From positions 496,001 through 560,000 of the forward strand of contig NZ_JAFMPM010000008.1 in NCBI RefSeq assembly GCF_017349355.1: a stretch of DNA of 64,000 nucleotides, written 5' to 3'. The stretch comes from Thiothrix fructosivorans. Lineage in GTDB: Bacteria; Pseudomonadota; Gammaproteobacteria; Thiotrichales; Thiotrichaceae. Below are positions 18,442 to 27,368 of the stretch, piece after piece. Under the pieces are notes generated by a model. The model made no database searches, had not been told where the DNA came from, and worked only from the letters and a program-made list of their open reading frames with translations. The position numbers and the translations under genes are program-made. Positions within the stretch are counted from its first letter, which is position 1, and every line of letters starts with the position of its first letter.

Positions 18442-18456
18442 CTACGAATTACGTAG
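18442..18456. promoter_or_regulatory. Operator-like palindrome 1 upstream of XRE gene
   Basis: CTACG-AATTA-CGTAG, a perfect 5-bp-arm inverted repeat between the exported protein gene and the XRE gene. It matches the site at 18475-18489 in 12 of 15 bases, with the centres 33 bp (three helical turns) apart. Confidence 0.65.
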
Positions 18457-18474
18457 AGAATGCTCAAGTAGAAT

Positions 18475-18489
18475 TTACGAATATCGTAG
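18475..18489. promoter_or_regulatory. Operator-like palindrome 2 overlapping the XRE ribosome site
   Basis: TTACGAATATCGTAG contains TACGA-ATA-TCGTA and ends one base before ATG 18491. Binding here would block expression of the regulator directly. Confidence 0.65.
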
Positions 18490-18490
18490 G

Positions 18491-18823
18491 ATGTCAAAGC
18501 ATCCTCAATCATTATTCGGTTCTCGTTTGCGTACAGCGCGAATACGTGCCGGTTTACCGCAGGATCGTTTGGGTGTGTTGATTGGGTTGGATGAGGGATG
18601 CAGCAGCGCCCGAATCAGTCGTTACGAAACTGGGACGCATGAACCGCCTTTCGAGACAGCTAAAAGTTTGGCAGCAGCATTGGGTATTCCGGCAGCATAT
18701 TTCTACTGCGTATCAGACGAACTGGCGGACATCATTCTGGAGAGTCACGACTTATCCGTTGATGAATTAATCAATGTTCTGGAATGGTTGCGTCATCTGA
18801 AGCAAGCACATGTAAGTCAATAA
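18491..18823 (+). CDS. XRE-family helix-turn-helix regulator
   Basis: 110 residues. The N-terminal 70 are a Cro/C1-type HTH: FGSRLRTARIRAGLPQDRLG, then ARISRYETGTHEPP and AAALGIPAAYFYCV, the usual five-helix layout. A short acidic helical tail may dimerise. Two related palindromes lie upstream, the nearer abutting the start codon, so autorepression is likely, and control of the divergent exported protein gene is possible. Confidence 0.88.
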   Translation: MSKHPQSLFGSRLRTARIRAGLPQDRLGVLIGLDEGCSSARISRYETGTHEPPFETAKSLAAALGIPAAYFYCVSDELADIILESHDLSVDELINVLEWLRHLKQAHVSQ

Positions 18824-18844
18824 ACATGATTTATATAAGATTTT

Positions 18845-19261
18845 TCATTGCGGTACAATCACTCGTGGCACTAACCCCAGTCGCTTGGCACGGCGGGCAA
18901 ACTTCCGATCATCAAAAGAAGCCATCGCTTCACAATCCCGATAACTGGCATGATGCAGAGCATCGGCAAAATCCAACCCCTGTTCAAAACTGGCAATCGC
19001 TTGTTCAACCACATTTCGCTCTTCCAGTGTGATCTGCGGCAATGTGAGCAAATGTTTGAAGACGGTCACAATCTCAGCAGCTTCAAAATGGTAATAACCG
19101 CGCATTACCCATTCAAATTCCAGCATGACAGTTTTGGCTACCATCAACGGCTTGCCTGACTCGATGAGTCGTTGGGCGGCTAAACGCTGATGCGTGGCTT
19201 CCTTATCGTCCTCATCCTCAATGTAATAGCGGGCAAGAATATTGGTATCTAGTCCAATCAT
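18845..19261 (-). CDS. vapC: PIN-domain toxin (VapC family)
   Basis: 138 residues with all PIN acidic positions: MIGLDTNILARYY (Asp5), VMLEFEWVM (Glu), LDFADALHHA (Asp) and ASFDDRKFARRAK (Asp). The start codon overlaps the antitoxin stop by 4 bases (ATGA). As a VapC ribonuclease it should be held inactive by the AbrB-type partner upstream. Confidence 0.9.
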   Translation of the reverse strand: MIGLDTNILARYYIEDEDDKEATHQRLAAQRLIESGKPLMVAKTVMLEFEWVMRGYYHFEAAEIVTVFKHLLTLPQITLEERNVVEQAIASFEQGLDFADALHHASYRDCEAMASFDDRKFARRAKRLGLVPRVIVPQ

Positions 19262-19494
19262 TTTTGCAACAAACTGGCAGGGTCAAAGTCAGCAGGCACA
19301 GCTTTACGCTTGCTTTTTAGCAAACCAAATCCGCTAGAGGGAACATCAACAGGCGTGCTTTTTACCTTGATTTCCAGATGATCACGCACCCACTCAAACA
19401 CCACTTTGCTGCCTGCACGAATGCCCAGTTGCTGGCGGAGTTTCAAGGGGATAGTGACTTGTCCCTTACTGGTGACGGAGGTAACGATTGCCAT
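19258..19494 (-). CDS. vapB: AbrB/MazE-type antitoxin (VapB)
   Basis: 78 residues from ATG 19494; the longer frame upstream is not supported by a ribosome site and the family starts here. MAIVTSVTSKGQVTIPLKLR and LGIRAGSKVVFEW form the swapped-hairpin AbrB DNA-binding fold. The C-terminal tail (FDPASLLQK) would wrap the toxin. It is translationally coupled to vapC. Confidence 0.9.
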   Translation of the reverse strand: MAIVTSVTSKGQVTIPLKLRQQLGIRAGSKVVFEWVRDHLEIKVKSTPVDVPSSGFGLLKSKRKAVPADFDPASLLQK

Positions 19495-19589
19495 GAGAAT
19501 ACCTTCAAAAGTAATACCCAGTAAGAATAGCATCGTGTTTTGATTTGGACAACAAACCTGACCTACATCAAACTTATCCACAACCTCAC

Positions 19590-19616
19590 CTTGAATTCCC
19601 CCACTTCCCACCCCAG
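19590..19616 (+). promoter_or_regulatory. Candidate heat-shock (sigma-32) promoter of clpB
   Basis: CTTGAA at 19590-19595 and CCCCAG at 19611-19616, 15 bases apart, fit the sigma-32 consensus (CTTGAAA, 11-16 bases, CCCCATNT). The first of these bases lies about 80 bases before the clpB start. clpB is a classic sigma-32 target. Confidence 0.6.
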
Positions 19617-19668
19617 ATTTGTCTCATCCGACGCACTCGCGTCCAACCCACATAAACAGGTAGCCCAC

Positions 19669-22278
19669 ATGAGAATGGACAAACTCACCAGCAAGTTCCA
19701 ACTCGCCCTGCAAGACGCGCAATCGCTCGCGTTAGGGCGTGATCACCAATTCATCGAACCCATCCACCTGATGATTGCCCTGCTTGATCAGGAAGGCGGT
19801 TCTACTCGCGGTCTGCTGACCAAAGCTGATGTCAACGTCAACCAATTGCGCTCGAAACTCGGCGAAGCGGTTGAGCGTCTTGCCAGCGTTTCCGGCGGCG
19901 ATGCGGGTAGCGTGCATGTGTCCAACGACCTCAGCAAGCTGCTGAACGTTACCGACAAAATCGCTCAGCAACGCAAAGACCAATACATTTCCTCCGAACT
20001 CTTTATCCTCGCCGGACTGGAAGACAAAGGCACGCTCGGCAATCTGTTGCGTGAAACTGGTGCAACCAAAGGCGCGGTGGAAAAAGCCATCGAAGGGATG
20101 CGCGGCGGACAAACGGTCAACGACCCCAATGCCGAAGACCAACGCCAAGCCTTGGATAAATACACCATCGACCTCACCGAACGCGCCGAACAGGGCAAGA
20201 TCGACCCGATCATCGGGCGTGACGAAGAAATCCGCCGCATGGTGCAAATCCTGCAACGCCGCACCAAAAATAACCCCGTGCTGATCGGCGAACCGGGCGT
20301 GGGTAAAACCGCGCTGGTCGAAGGCTTGGCGCAACGCATCGTTAACGGCGAAGTGTCCGAAGGCATGAAAGGCAAACGCCTGCTCTCGCTCGACCTTGGC
20401 GCATTGCTGGCTGGCACAAAATACCGTGGCGACTTTGAAGAACGCCTCAAAGCCGTGCTCAACGACATCGCCAAAGCCGAAGGCAATATCATCCTGTTCA
20501 TCGACGAATTGCACACCATGGTCGGCGCAGGCAAAGCCGACGGCGCAATGGACGCAGGCAATATGCTTAAGCCTGCCCTCGCACGCGGTGAATTGCATTG
20601 CTTGGGTGCTACCACGCTCGACGAATACCGCCAGTACATCGAAAAAGATGCCGCACTCGAACGCCGCTTCCAGAAAGTGCTGGTCGATGAACCGACGGTG
20701 GAAGACACCATCGCCATCCTGCGCGGCTTGCAGGAAAAATACGAAGTGCATCATGGCGTAGAAATCACCGACCCTGCGCTGGTTGCAGCAGCCACGTTAT
20801 CGCACCGTTACATTACCGATCGCCAGTTGCCGGACAAAGCCATCGACCTGATCGACGAAGCTGCATCCCGCATCCGTGTCGAAATCGACTCCAAACCAGA
20901 AGTGATCGACAAGCTCGACCGCCGCCTGATCCAGCTCAAGATCGAACGCGAAGCCTTGAAAAAGGAATCCGACGACGCTTCCAAAAAACGTCTCGCCGAC
21001 TTGCAGGCTGAAATCGACCGTCTGGAAATCGAATCTGCCGATCTGGAAGAAATCTGGAAAAGCGAAAAAGCCGACGTGCAAGGCACATCCCACATCAAGG
21101 AAGCCCTCGACCAAGCGCGGCTCGAATTTGAAACCGCCCGACGTGCGGGCAATTTGCAACGCATGGCGGAACTGCAATACGGGCGTATTCCTGAACTCGA
21201 AAGCCAGTTGGCGCAAGCCGACGATGCCGCCGCCCACACCGAATCCAAAGCGCCCAAATTGCTGAAAACCAAGGTGACGGAAGACGAAATTGCCGACATC
21301 GTGTCACGCTGGACAGGCATCCCCGTCAGCAAAATGCTCGAAGGCGAAAAGGACAAGCTGCTGAAAATGGAAGAAGTGCTTGCCAAGCGCGTGATCGGGC
21401 AAACCGAAGCGGTGGTCGCGGTATCCAACGCCATCCGCCGTGCGCGTGCTGGGCTTTCCGACCCTAATCGCCCCAGTGGTTCGTTCCTGTTCTTGGGGCC
21501 TACGGGCGTGGGTAAAACCGAACTCACCAAGGCGTTGGCGACTTTCCTGTTCGACACCGACGACGCGATGGTACGGATTGATATGTCCGAATTCATGGAA
21601 AAACATTCCGTTGCCCGCCTGATCGGTGCGCCTCCGGGTTACGTCGGCTATGAAGAAGGCGGCTATTTGACCGAAGCGGTGCGCCGCCGCCCGTACTCCG
21701 TGATCTTGCTGGACGAGGTGGAAAAAGCCCATCCCGACGTATTCAACGTGCTGCTGCAAGTGCTGGACGACGGGCGTTTGACCGACGGGCAAGGGCGCAC
21801 CGTGGATTTCCGCAACACCGTGATCATCATGACCTCCAACCTTGGTTCGCACCTCATTCAAGAGATGTCGGGCGAAGCCAACTACGAGCGCATGAAAGCA
21901 GCGGTGATGGAGGTGGTCGGCACGCATTTCCGCCCTGAATTCATCAACCGCATTGACGAAACAGTGGTATTCCATCCGCTGGATCAGGCAGAAATCCGCA
22001 AGATTGCGGATATTCAGCTTAATAACCTTCGTAAGCGGTTGGCGGCGCGGGATTTGGGGATTCAGATTACCGATGCGGCGTTGGATTTGTTGGCGGAAGC
22101 GGGCTTTGATCCTGTGTATGGTGCTCGTCCGCTCAAACGCGCTATTCAGCAGCAAGTGGAAAATCCGCTGGCACAGCAAATCCTCAGCAGCAAGTTTATG
22201 CCGGGGGATACGATTGCGGTGAATGTGGCAGATGGCAGGCTGACGTTTACGGCGTTGGTGGAGCCTGACCAAGCCTAA
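19669..22278 (+). CDS. clpB: ATP-dependent disaggregase ClpB
   Basis: 869 residues from ATG 19669; the start [18 protein letters not shown] aligns with E. coli ClpB (MRLDRLTNKFQ), so the longer frame from 19540 is not used. The N-terminal Clp repeat domain is followed by AAA1 with Walker A GEPGVGKT, the coiled-coil middle domain (about 400-525, rich in E/K/L), AAA2 with Walker A GPTGVGKT, and the ClpB-type C-terminal domain with [11 protein letters not shown]. It works with DnaK to rescue aggregated proteins in the cytoplasm. Confidence 0.97.
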   Translation: MRMDKLTSKFQLALQDAQSLALGRDHQFIEPIHLMIALLDQEGGSTRGLLTKADVNVNQLRSKLGEAVERLASVSGGDAGSVHVSNDLSKLLNVTDKIAQQRKDQYISSELFILAGLEDKGTLGNLLRETGATKGAVEKAIEGMRGGQTVNDPNAEDQRQALDKYTIDLTERAEQGKIDPIIGRDEEIRRMVQILQRRTKNNPVLIGEPGVGKTALVEGLAQRIVNGEVSEGMKGKRLLSLDLGALLAGTKYRGDFEERLKAVLNDIAKAEGNIILFIDELHTMVGAGKADGAMDAGNMLKPALARGELHCLGATTLDEYRQYIEKDAALERRFQKVLVDEPTVEDTIAILRGLQEKYEVHHGVEITDPALVAAATLSHRYITDRQLPDKAIDLIDEAASRIRVEIDSKPEVIDKLDRRLIQLKIEREALKKESDDASKKRLADLQAEIDRLEIESADLEEIWKSEKADVQGTSHIKEALDQARLEFETARRAGNLQRMAELQYGRIPELESQLAQADDAAAHTESKAPKLLKTKVTEDEIADIVSRWTGIPVSKMLEGEKDKLLKMEEVLAKRVIGQTEAVVAVSNAIRRARAGLSDPNRPSGSFLFLGPTGVGKTELTKALATFLFDTDDAMVRIDMSEFMEKHSVARLIGAPPGYVGYEEGGYLTEAVRRRPYSVILLDEVEKAHPDVFNVLLQVLDDGRLTDGQGRTVDFRNTVIIMTSNLGSHLIQEMSGEANYERMKAAVMEVVGTHFRPEFINRIDETVVFHPLDQAEIRKIADIQLNNLRKRLAARDLGIQITDAALDLLAEAGFDPVYGARPLKRAIQQQVENPLAQQILSSKFMPGDTIAVNVADGRLTFTALVEPDQA

Positions 22279-22329
22279 TCTTCTTGCGGCGGGTGGTGCT
22301 TGAAGAGCTTCACCCGCCGGATCGTGGTT

Positions 22330-22782
22330 TTAGGCAGGTTCTGCCGTTGTCAGTAGCGGATAGCATGGTGAAAGCTGATCATCAACATGTAGTAACTGAA
22401 ACGCTGCGGGTATACCCCTCACAAAACTAAACCTGATTTCATCAGCGGATGACATTTCGCAGTACAACGCCACTTCACCCGGTGGAAGTTCCACTACTGC
22501 ACTGTCCTCAATGCTGGCAATTTCCACTTGCCCGGACGCTGGTATACGAAAAGGAACTTGAATGCTACGGATACTGTTTGGTGACGGAGAAAATGTTGTG
22601 GCATCGGATACCACAATATTGCAGCGCATAACATCCCTGAGTGTTCTGAAAGATACGCTGCCATCCCGCCACGCAAAGCCTTGTGCTGTATGTGCTGGAG
22701 ACCAGTTATTAAAAGGTTGAGACAACGCTGGGTCAAAAACAGCGATTTGTGCGTAACTGATATTCACAGTGATTTTCTTCAT
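22330..22782 (-). CDS. ComJ-like protein, probable inhibitor/immunity partner of NucA-like nuclease
   Basis: 150 residues. The order of motifs ISYAQIAVFDP, WSPAHTAQGFAWRDGSVSF, TVPF-type IQVPFRIPASGQVEIASI and VELPPGEVALYCE matches Bacillus ComJ, the inhibitor of the NucA nuclease. It starts 6 bases after the nuclease stop, on the same strand, the usual nuclease-immunity arrangement. No signal peptide is evident, as expected for a cytoplasmic immunity protein. The assignment is from remembered family pattern and context. Confidence 0.75.
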   Translation of the reverse strand: MKKITVNISYAQIAVFDPALSQPFNNWSPAHTAQGFAWRDGSVSFRTLRDVMRCNIVVSDATTFSPSPNSIRSIQVPFRIPASGQVEIASIEDSAVVELPPGEVALYCEMSSADEIRFSFVRGIPAAFQLLHVDDQLSPCYPLLTTAEPA

Positions 22783-22788
22783 ACTGGA

Positions 22789-23511
22789 TTACTCAGCTGT
22801 TATTTTAATCTTAGAACCATCGACAAGTCCTCTGCACTGGTTGCCTATGCACGCTCCCGCGCCCATGTTATCACTAGGGTTAACAGCTTTTACACTAGCT
22901 CCTTGACCACCTTCCTTAAACATTGCGGGTGGATATTCATCCAATTGTTTGTTCGGTACTTTTTTATATCCTTCAAGTGCTGCTGCACGTCTTGCCGATG
23001 CTTGACTTCGATCAATGGTCAGCACATCGGGATGACCGGCTTGAATAGCCTCTCGGATATGTTGAGATGTTTCTGGATATTTTGAACTTGAAACAACAAC
23101 ATCCTTTGCAACAGTAAGGCTATCAGCTTTGCTTGCTATTTTTGCAACTTTTCCGGCCGGAATGTTCTCCACTGTTCCAGCCAAAACAGCCCCTGTCGCT
23201 GATAAATATTCTCCTTCATTCCACGACTGCTGGGCTTTAATCACATTTTCCCCGATGCCCTGAATGTCTGGAAAGAGCGCTTCCACTAAGGGGCGGATAA
23301 ACTCCATTCGTGCTTTCGCAGATTCCAATGATTGCCCTTCAGACCACGACAAGGCTTCCTGATATTCTTCATGTGTTGGAGATCTGGGATTTGTACGTTC
23401 AGACAATGCTTGTTCAAAATTACCATTGCTTTGAGGGGATTGTAATGGCCAATGCTGTGTGTAATTAGTAGAGGGTGAAGGTGATGATGAGCCTGTTATT
23501 GTGTCTGCCAT
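22789..23511 (-). CDS. NucA/NucB-type DNase domain protein, toxin/effector candidate
   Basis: 240 residues. The C-terminal ~90 residues carry the NucA/NucB core: PPAMFKEGGQGASVKAVNPS, then SDNMGAGACIGNQCRGLVDG. The Glu in KEGG and the Asn in SDN are the expected catalytic positions. The N-terminal ~130 residues are Ser/Pro-rich, then helical with a small hydrophobic stretch, and look like a delivery or pre-toxin region; no classical signal peptide is seen. It is followed by a ComJ-like gene, so it reads as a DNase toxin with its own immunity. Route of export (contact-dependent, type VI or other) cannot be told. Confidence 0.75.
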   Translation of the reverse strand: MADTITGSSSPSPSTNYTQHWPLQSPQSNGNFEQALSERTNPRSPTHEEYQEALSWSEGQSLESAKARMEFIRPLVEALFPDIQGIGENVIKAQQSWNEGEYLSATGAVLAGTVENIPAGKVAKIASKADSLTVAKDVVVSSSKYPETSQHIREAIQAGHPDVLTIDRSQASARRAAALEGYKKVPNKQLDEYPPAMFKEGGQGASVKAVNPSDNMGAGACIGNQCRGLVDGSKIKITAE

Positions 23512-23662
23512 ATTGCTTCCTGCAAAAAAAGTCTTTAATCACGGTGGGGCCTATGTCATAAAGTTACAAAATATTGGCGTCTATATGATTGGTGGTGTTT
23601 TTCTTATGATAAAAGGTTGTTTATCTATTATTGATGATTATTTCTTTCAAATAGTGTAATTG

Positions 23663-23697
23663 CGTAGAATGGGGTGAGGGACGACACCCATCCTACG
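23663..23697. repeat. Imperfect intergenic hairpin element (REP-like)
   Basis: CGTAGAATGGG and CACCCATCCTACG face each other around a short loop, with one or two mismatches, directly after the mrr stop. TTTT follows on the plus strand but the minus side is not T-rich. It resembles short intergenic palindromes that are repeated in many genomes. Confidence 0.45.
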
Positions 23698-23699
23698 TT

Positions 23700-24623
23700 T
23701 TATCCCCCCTCAAAATAATCCGTATCCACCTTCTTCACCTCGTAATGCTCAACCACCGATACGCCCACATTGTATTCCACCATCAACGCCGCGAGCTTTT
23801 CGCCGTCAATCAAAATAATCCGCGTCTCAATCGAGCGAGCATATTCCTTAGCCTCACGGGAAAAGTTGGAGGTCGTCATGAATATCCCTTTCTTGGCACG
23901 TTGCCCTTGCAACGCCCCTGCAAACTTCTGAATTTCAGGGCGACCCACCGTCGCTTCCCAGCGTTTGGCCTGCATGTACAGCACATCTACGCCCAAGCGG
24001 TCTTCGTTGATGATACCGTCAATGCCGCCGTCGCCGCTTTTGCCAATGGCGCGACCGGCATCCTGACGATTGCCGCCGTAACCCATTTTGATCAGCAAAT
24101 CGACCACCAGTTTTTCAAAGAAAGTCGGCGAGGCTTCTTTTACGGTTTCCAGCACTTCTTGTTCAAGGTTGCGGCATAACAAACGGTGGGCGGAGGCGAG
24201 GATGTCTTCGGGGGTATCGTCGAAAATCACCTCGGAATCCATGTTCAGTGTTTGCCCGTGGTCGGTTTTACTGGAGTGGCGGCGGTTTTTGAAGTCCTGA
24301 AATTCGGGGAAGGCTGCTAGAGTGGCAATGCGGATGCTGACTGGGTTAGCGTTGAGTAATTGCTGCCCGCGTGTGGTAATCACGAAATAACCACGTCGGG
24401 GTGAACGTAATGCCCCCGCTTGTTTGAGATAGGAACGTGCCCAACCTACGCGATTGCCAAACACCGATTGCGTGCCACTGGGGAGAATTTCGGTGCGTTC
24501 GGCTTCCGTCAAGCGGTATTGGTTGGCAAGCGTGGCGACGGCATCGCGCAGTTTATGTTCTTGTCCATCTGCCGCGAGTTGCAACAGGGGGCGCATCAAG
24601 GTTTGGTAGTCAGGTATGGGCAT
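23700..24623 (-). CDS. mrr: Mrr-type restriction endonuclease
   Basis: 307 residues. An N-terminal winged-helix Mrr_N domain (start MPIPDYQTLMRPLLQLAADG, with GWARSYLKQAGALRSPRRG) is followed by the Mrr catalytic domain. The PD-(D/E)XK motif is visible as GDGGIDGIINED ... MQAKRW (Asp, then Gln-x-Lys). Mrr cuts DNA with methylated bases, acting on foreign DNA. It sits in a block rich in toxin and nuclease genes. No methylase partner is present, as expected for a type IV-like enzyme. Confidence 0.9.
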   Translation of the reverse strand: MPIPDYQTLMRPLLQLAADGQEHKLRDAVATLANQYRLTEAERTEILPSGTQSVFGNRVGWARSYLKQAGALRSPRRGYFVITTRGQQLLNANPVSIRIATLAAFPEFQDFKNRRHSSKTDHGQTLNMDSEVIFDDTPEDILASAHRLLCRNLEQEVLETVKEASPTFFEKLVVDLLIKMGYGGNRQDAGRAIGKSGDGGIDGIINEDRLGVDVLYMQAKRWEATVGRPEIQKFAGALQGQRAKKGIFMTTSNFSREAKEYARSIETRIILIDGEKLAALMVEYNVGVSVVEHYEVKKVDTDYFEGG

Positions 24624-24639
24624 ATTTCTCTATCACACA

Positions 24640-24665
24640 AAAAGCGCGACCAAGGTCGCGCTTTT
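24640..24665 (-). terminator. Intrinsic terminator (bidirectional) of the GlsB/YeaQ gene
   Basis: AAAAGCGCGACC and GGTCGCGCTTTT form a 12-bp stem with a 2-base gap, with T-tracts on both strands. It lies between the stop of the small membrane protein gene (24693) and mrr. Confidence 0.85.
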
Positions 24666-24692
24666 GTTGGTATGTGGGGAAGATCTAAGCGT

Positions 24693-24959
24693 TTAAGCGG
24701 CTCGCTTGACCAACCCAATAATGAACAATAGGATAACCGCACCTATTACAGCCCAGATCAGCGTGCCAAGCAATGGGCCAACGCCTAAATTAACCGACAA
24801 GATGCCACCCACGAATGTACCGATGACTGAGCCAACGATACCGACAACGATGTTACCAATCAGGCCAAAACCTGCGCCTTTCATGATGATCCCAGCTAAC
24901 CAGCCAGCAACTGCGCCGATGCCCAACATGATTAGAATTTGAGTAATCTCCGCACTCAT
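24693..24959 (-). CDS. GlsB/YeaQ/YmgE-family small membrane protein
   Basis: 88 residues from ATG 24959, preceded by AGGAG. Three glycine-rich helices (MLGIGAVAGWLAGIIMKG, NIVVGIVGSVIGTFVGG, TLIWAVIGAVILLFIIGL) match the transglycosylase-associated/YeaQ family, often induced by stress or stationary phase. The longer frame (from 25013) adds residues with no family match. A strong terminator follows. Confidence 0.9.
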   Translation of the reverse strand: MSAEITQILIMLGIGAVAGWLAGIIMKGAGFGLIGNIVVGIVGSVIGTFVGGILSVNLGVGPLLGTLIWAVIGAVILLFIIGLVKRAA

Positions 24960-25090
24960 AAGTAGACTCCTTTGAACTGTGGTAAATTTATGTGTTTCGG
25001 CAACTGCCAACAAAGAGTATAGGCATTAATTTTGGCGATTTTATGTAATTGTATTTATTAGGACTATTAACGGTCGTGTTCAGGTGATGA

Positions 25091-26047
25091 ATGACAGAAA
25101 TAAATAAAAAAGGGTGGCGATTAATCTTGCTGTGGTTATTACCGTTCATGGGAATATCGGACAGCATGGCAGCCACGCGACCGCTGTTGGAAGTGCAGAG
25201 TAGCGTCACGATACCGCCTGAGACCATCAATGGCATCACCATTGCTGAATTGTCAGGGCTGGCATGGGATAGCGATGAACAGTTGCTCTACGCCATTTCC
25301 GACAAAGGGCGTGTGTTCCATTTCCGGCTGACGTTGGATGGCAATCGCATCAAGGCGGTTGACCCCGTGTATGCGGCTAATCTGAGCGATGCCGAGGGGG
25401 ACCAGGTGAAAAAAGGGCGGCGCGATTCGGAAGGTTTAACCCTGTTAAATGCTGCCAATGGGAAGCGGGGTGATTCCCAATTGGTGATTGCGCTGGAAGG
25501 CGTGCCGCGCATTATTCGTTTCACCCCGCAAGGTCAGGCGCTTAATAATGTCGAATTACCGACAGCGTTGCGTGATAAACGGGCGTACCAGCACGGCAAT
25601 GATTCGTTGGAGTCGGTTACTTTTCACCCGCGTTACGGCTTTATTACCTCGCCCGAACAGCCATTGCGTGGGCAAGCAGCGGATGTACACACGCTCTATT
25701 CCACCAAAGGGCAACGTTGGTCATTCAAAGCCTATCCGACCGACAATAGCGGGATTAGTGCGTTGGAAGCCTTGCCTGACGGCAATATGCTCATCATAGA
25801 ACGGGCATGGTCGGGCATTCTTAGCCCATTGGTGGTGAGCTTGCGTTATTTGGATTTGCAGCACTGTGCTAAAGCGGGCATTTGCGCGGCACAGGATTTG
25901 AAGGTATTTTCCAACTATGTGCTGGTTGATAATTTTGAAGGGCTAACCCATATTCAGGGCAATCAATATTTGATGGTTAGCGATGACGGCGGCGAGGATT
26001 TCTTGTCAACAACCTTGACCTTGTTCACCCTTGATGTAGGTACTTAA
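25091..26047 (+). CDS. Esterase-like activity of phytase family protein (PF13449-like)
   Basis: 318 residues with a signal peptide (LILLWLLPFMGISDSMAA), so probably periplasmic. It has the beta-propeller pattern of the phytase-like family: ELSGLAWDSDEQLLYAISDKG, RRDSEGLTLL, then NDSLESVTFHP and the closing NFEGLTHIQGNQYLMVSDDG. Substrate not defined by sequence; known relatives are predicted phosphoesterases. The DegS-like protease gene begins 4 bases after its stop, so the two are probably co-transcribed. Confidence 0.85.
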   Translation: MTEINKKGWRLILLWLLPFMGISDSMAATRPLLEVQSSVTIPPETINGITIAELSGLAWDSDEQLLYAISDKGRVFHFRLTLDGNRIKAVDPVYAANLSDAEGDQVKKGRRDSEGLTLLNAANGKRGDSQLVIALEGVPRIIRFTPQGQALNNVELPTALRDKRAYQHGNDSLESVTFHPRYGFITSPEQPLRGQAADVHTLYSTKGQRWSFKAYPTDNSGISALEALPDGNMLIIERAWSGILSPLVVSLRYLDLQHCAKAGICAAQDLKVFSNYVLVDNFEGLTHIQGNQYLMVSDDGGEDFLSTTLTLFTLDVGT

Positions 26048-26051
26048 GTGT

Positions 26052-27173
26052 ATGCGTGATAACCGTTCCGTGTCAGTGTTTCTGTGGGTTTTGTTGGCGG
26101 TATTGCTGCTGTGGGTGGCGCAACCGGTGTGGGTGGCGTGGTTTAATGGCGATAGCAGGGGCACACCGCGTACTGTGACCGCACGGGGTGATTTGGCGGA
26201 AGCTGAGCAAGCGACCATTGAGATTTTTGAGCGTAATAGCCCTTCGGTGGTGTTTATTACCACGGTGGAGCGCGTCTTAAATCTGTGGAGTCGTGATGTA
26301 CGCGAAATTCCACAAGGCACAGGGACGGGCTTTGTGTGGGATAAATCGGGGCATGTCGTGACCAATTACCACGTTGTGAAAGGGCAGGATACGGCGAAGA
26401 TTCGCCTTGCTGATCAGCGTGTGTTTGATGCGGATGTGGTGGGTGCAAGCCCTGAACATGATTTGGCGGTATTGCGTTTGCGTTCATTAGCGGATATGCC
26501 ACCACCCGTGCAAGTTGGCAGCAGCAGCGATTTGCGCGTTGGGCAGCATGTGTTGGCGATTGGCAATCCCTTCGGCTTGGATCACACCTTAACGGCGGGG
26601 GTGATTTCTGCCTTGCGGCGCAGTATTGATGCGGAAGAGGGTGGTAGCATGGAGGGTTTAATTCAAACCGATGCAGCTATTAATCCCGGCAATTCTGGGG
26701 GACCATTGTTGGACAGTGCAGGGCGCTTGATTGGGGTGAATGTGGCGATTTATAGCCCATCCGGTGCATCGGCGGGAATTGGATTTGCGATTCCGGTGGA
26801 TGTGGTAAACCGTGTCGTGCCGCGTTTGGTGAAAGATGGGCGTTACACGCGCCCTGTGCTGGGTGTGGCGATGGATGACACGATCAGCGAAAAAATTAAC
26901 GCCAAACTGAATACTCAAGGGGTGTTAGTGCTGCGCGTACAACCGAATTCACCTGCTGCACAAGTAGGGTTGCGCGGGACGCAGATTACCGCAAATGACG
27001 ACTTAATACTGGGCGACATTATCCAAACGATTGACGGTAAGCCTGTGAGTAATACCAATGATTTAAATAGTCTTTTGGATAATTACACCCAGAACAGCAC
27101 GGTGCGGGTAGGTTTGTTGCGCGAGGGTAAACAAGTGCTGGAAGTGGATGTGGTGCTGTCGTTATTGCGTTAG
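26052..27173 (+). CDS. DegS-like trypsin-fold periplasmic serine protease with PDZ domain
   Basis: 373 residues. One N-terminal membrane anchor (VSVFLWVLLAVLLLWVAQPV) points to a periplasmic, membrane-tethered DegS-type protein with a single PDZ. The catalytic triad is His in VTNYHVV, Asp in EHDLAVLRL and Ser in GNSGGPLL. The PDZ follows (about 285-370, VLRVQPNSPAAQVGLRG). DegS relatives start the envelope-stress cascade by cutting RseA. No rse genes are nearby, so this role is inferred; it could equally be a general quality-control protease. Confidence 0.9.
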   Translation: MRDNRSVSVFLWVLLAVLLLWVAQPVWVAWFNGDSRGTPRTVTARGDLAEAEQATIEIFERNSPSVVFITTVERVLNLWSRDVREIPQGTGTGFVWDKSGHVVTNYHVVKGQDTAKIRLADQRVFDADVVGASPEHDLAVLRLRSLADMPPPVQVGSSSDLRVGQHVLAIGNPFGLDHTLTAGVISALRRSIDAEEGGSMEGLIQTDAAINPGNSGGPLLDSAGRLIGVNVAIYSPSGASAGIGFAIPVDVVNRVVPRLVKDGRYTRPVLGVAMDDTISEKINAKLNTQGVLVLRVQPNSPAAQVGLRGTQITANDDLILGDIIQTIDGKPVSNTNDLNSLLDNYTQNSTVRVGLLREGKQVLEVDVVLSLLR

Positions 27174-27271
27174 CCGCTGAGAACAGTTTATCACTTTTGT
27201 TCAGTTATCATTAAGATTAATGAGTTGTTTTATATAGAAATAAATCATGACCAATTTTTCTAATCAGCTTG

Positions 27272-27368
27272 TATAATCCAAGCCACTGAATCTCCTTATC
27301 TAGTGACTTGGTTGAGAAGCTTTCAGAACTTTACGCCCATCGATTCCCCCTGTTTCGATGGGCGTTTT
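27272..27368 (+). ncRNA. Candidate small RNA between DegS-like gene and thiC (about 85 nt)
   Basis: A perfect TATAAT at 27272-27277 (weak -35, ATGACC) predicts a start near 27284. The RNA would have a small 5' hairpin with CACT and AGTG arms around a loop containing CUCCUU, which can pair with ribosome binding sites. It would end at a strong 11-bp GC stem (27333-27365) with four U. No protein-coding frame fits. A longer inverted repeat (CCAAGCCACT at 27278, AGTGACTTGG at 27302) overlaps the start point and could instead be an operator. Confidence 0.5.
27333..27368 (+). terminator. Intrinsic terminator, plus strand
   Basis: ACGCCCATCGA and TCGATGGGCGT pair over 11 bases around an 11-base loop, followed by TTTT. 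It lies 4 bases from the thiC stop. The plus-strand T-tract indicates it mainly ends transcription from the left (the DegS-like gene or the small RNA). Confidence 0.8.

Noticed and set aside
18387-18512. 42-residue extension of the exported coiled-coil protein
   Set aside because: It would bury the signal peptide and overlaps the operators and the XRE start.
19540-19668. Longer ClpB with 43 extra residues
   Set aside because: Family start aligns at ATG 19669 and the extension contains the promoter-like sequence.
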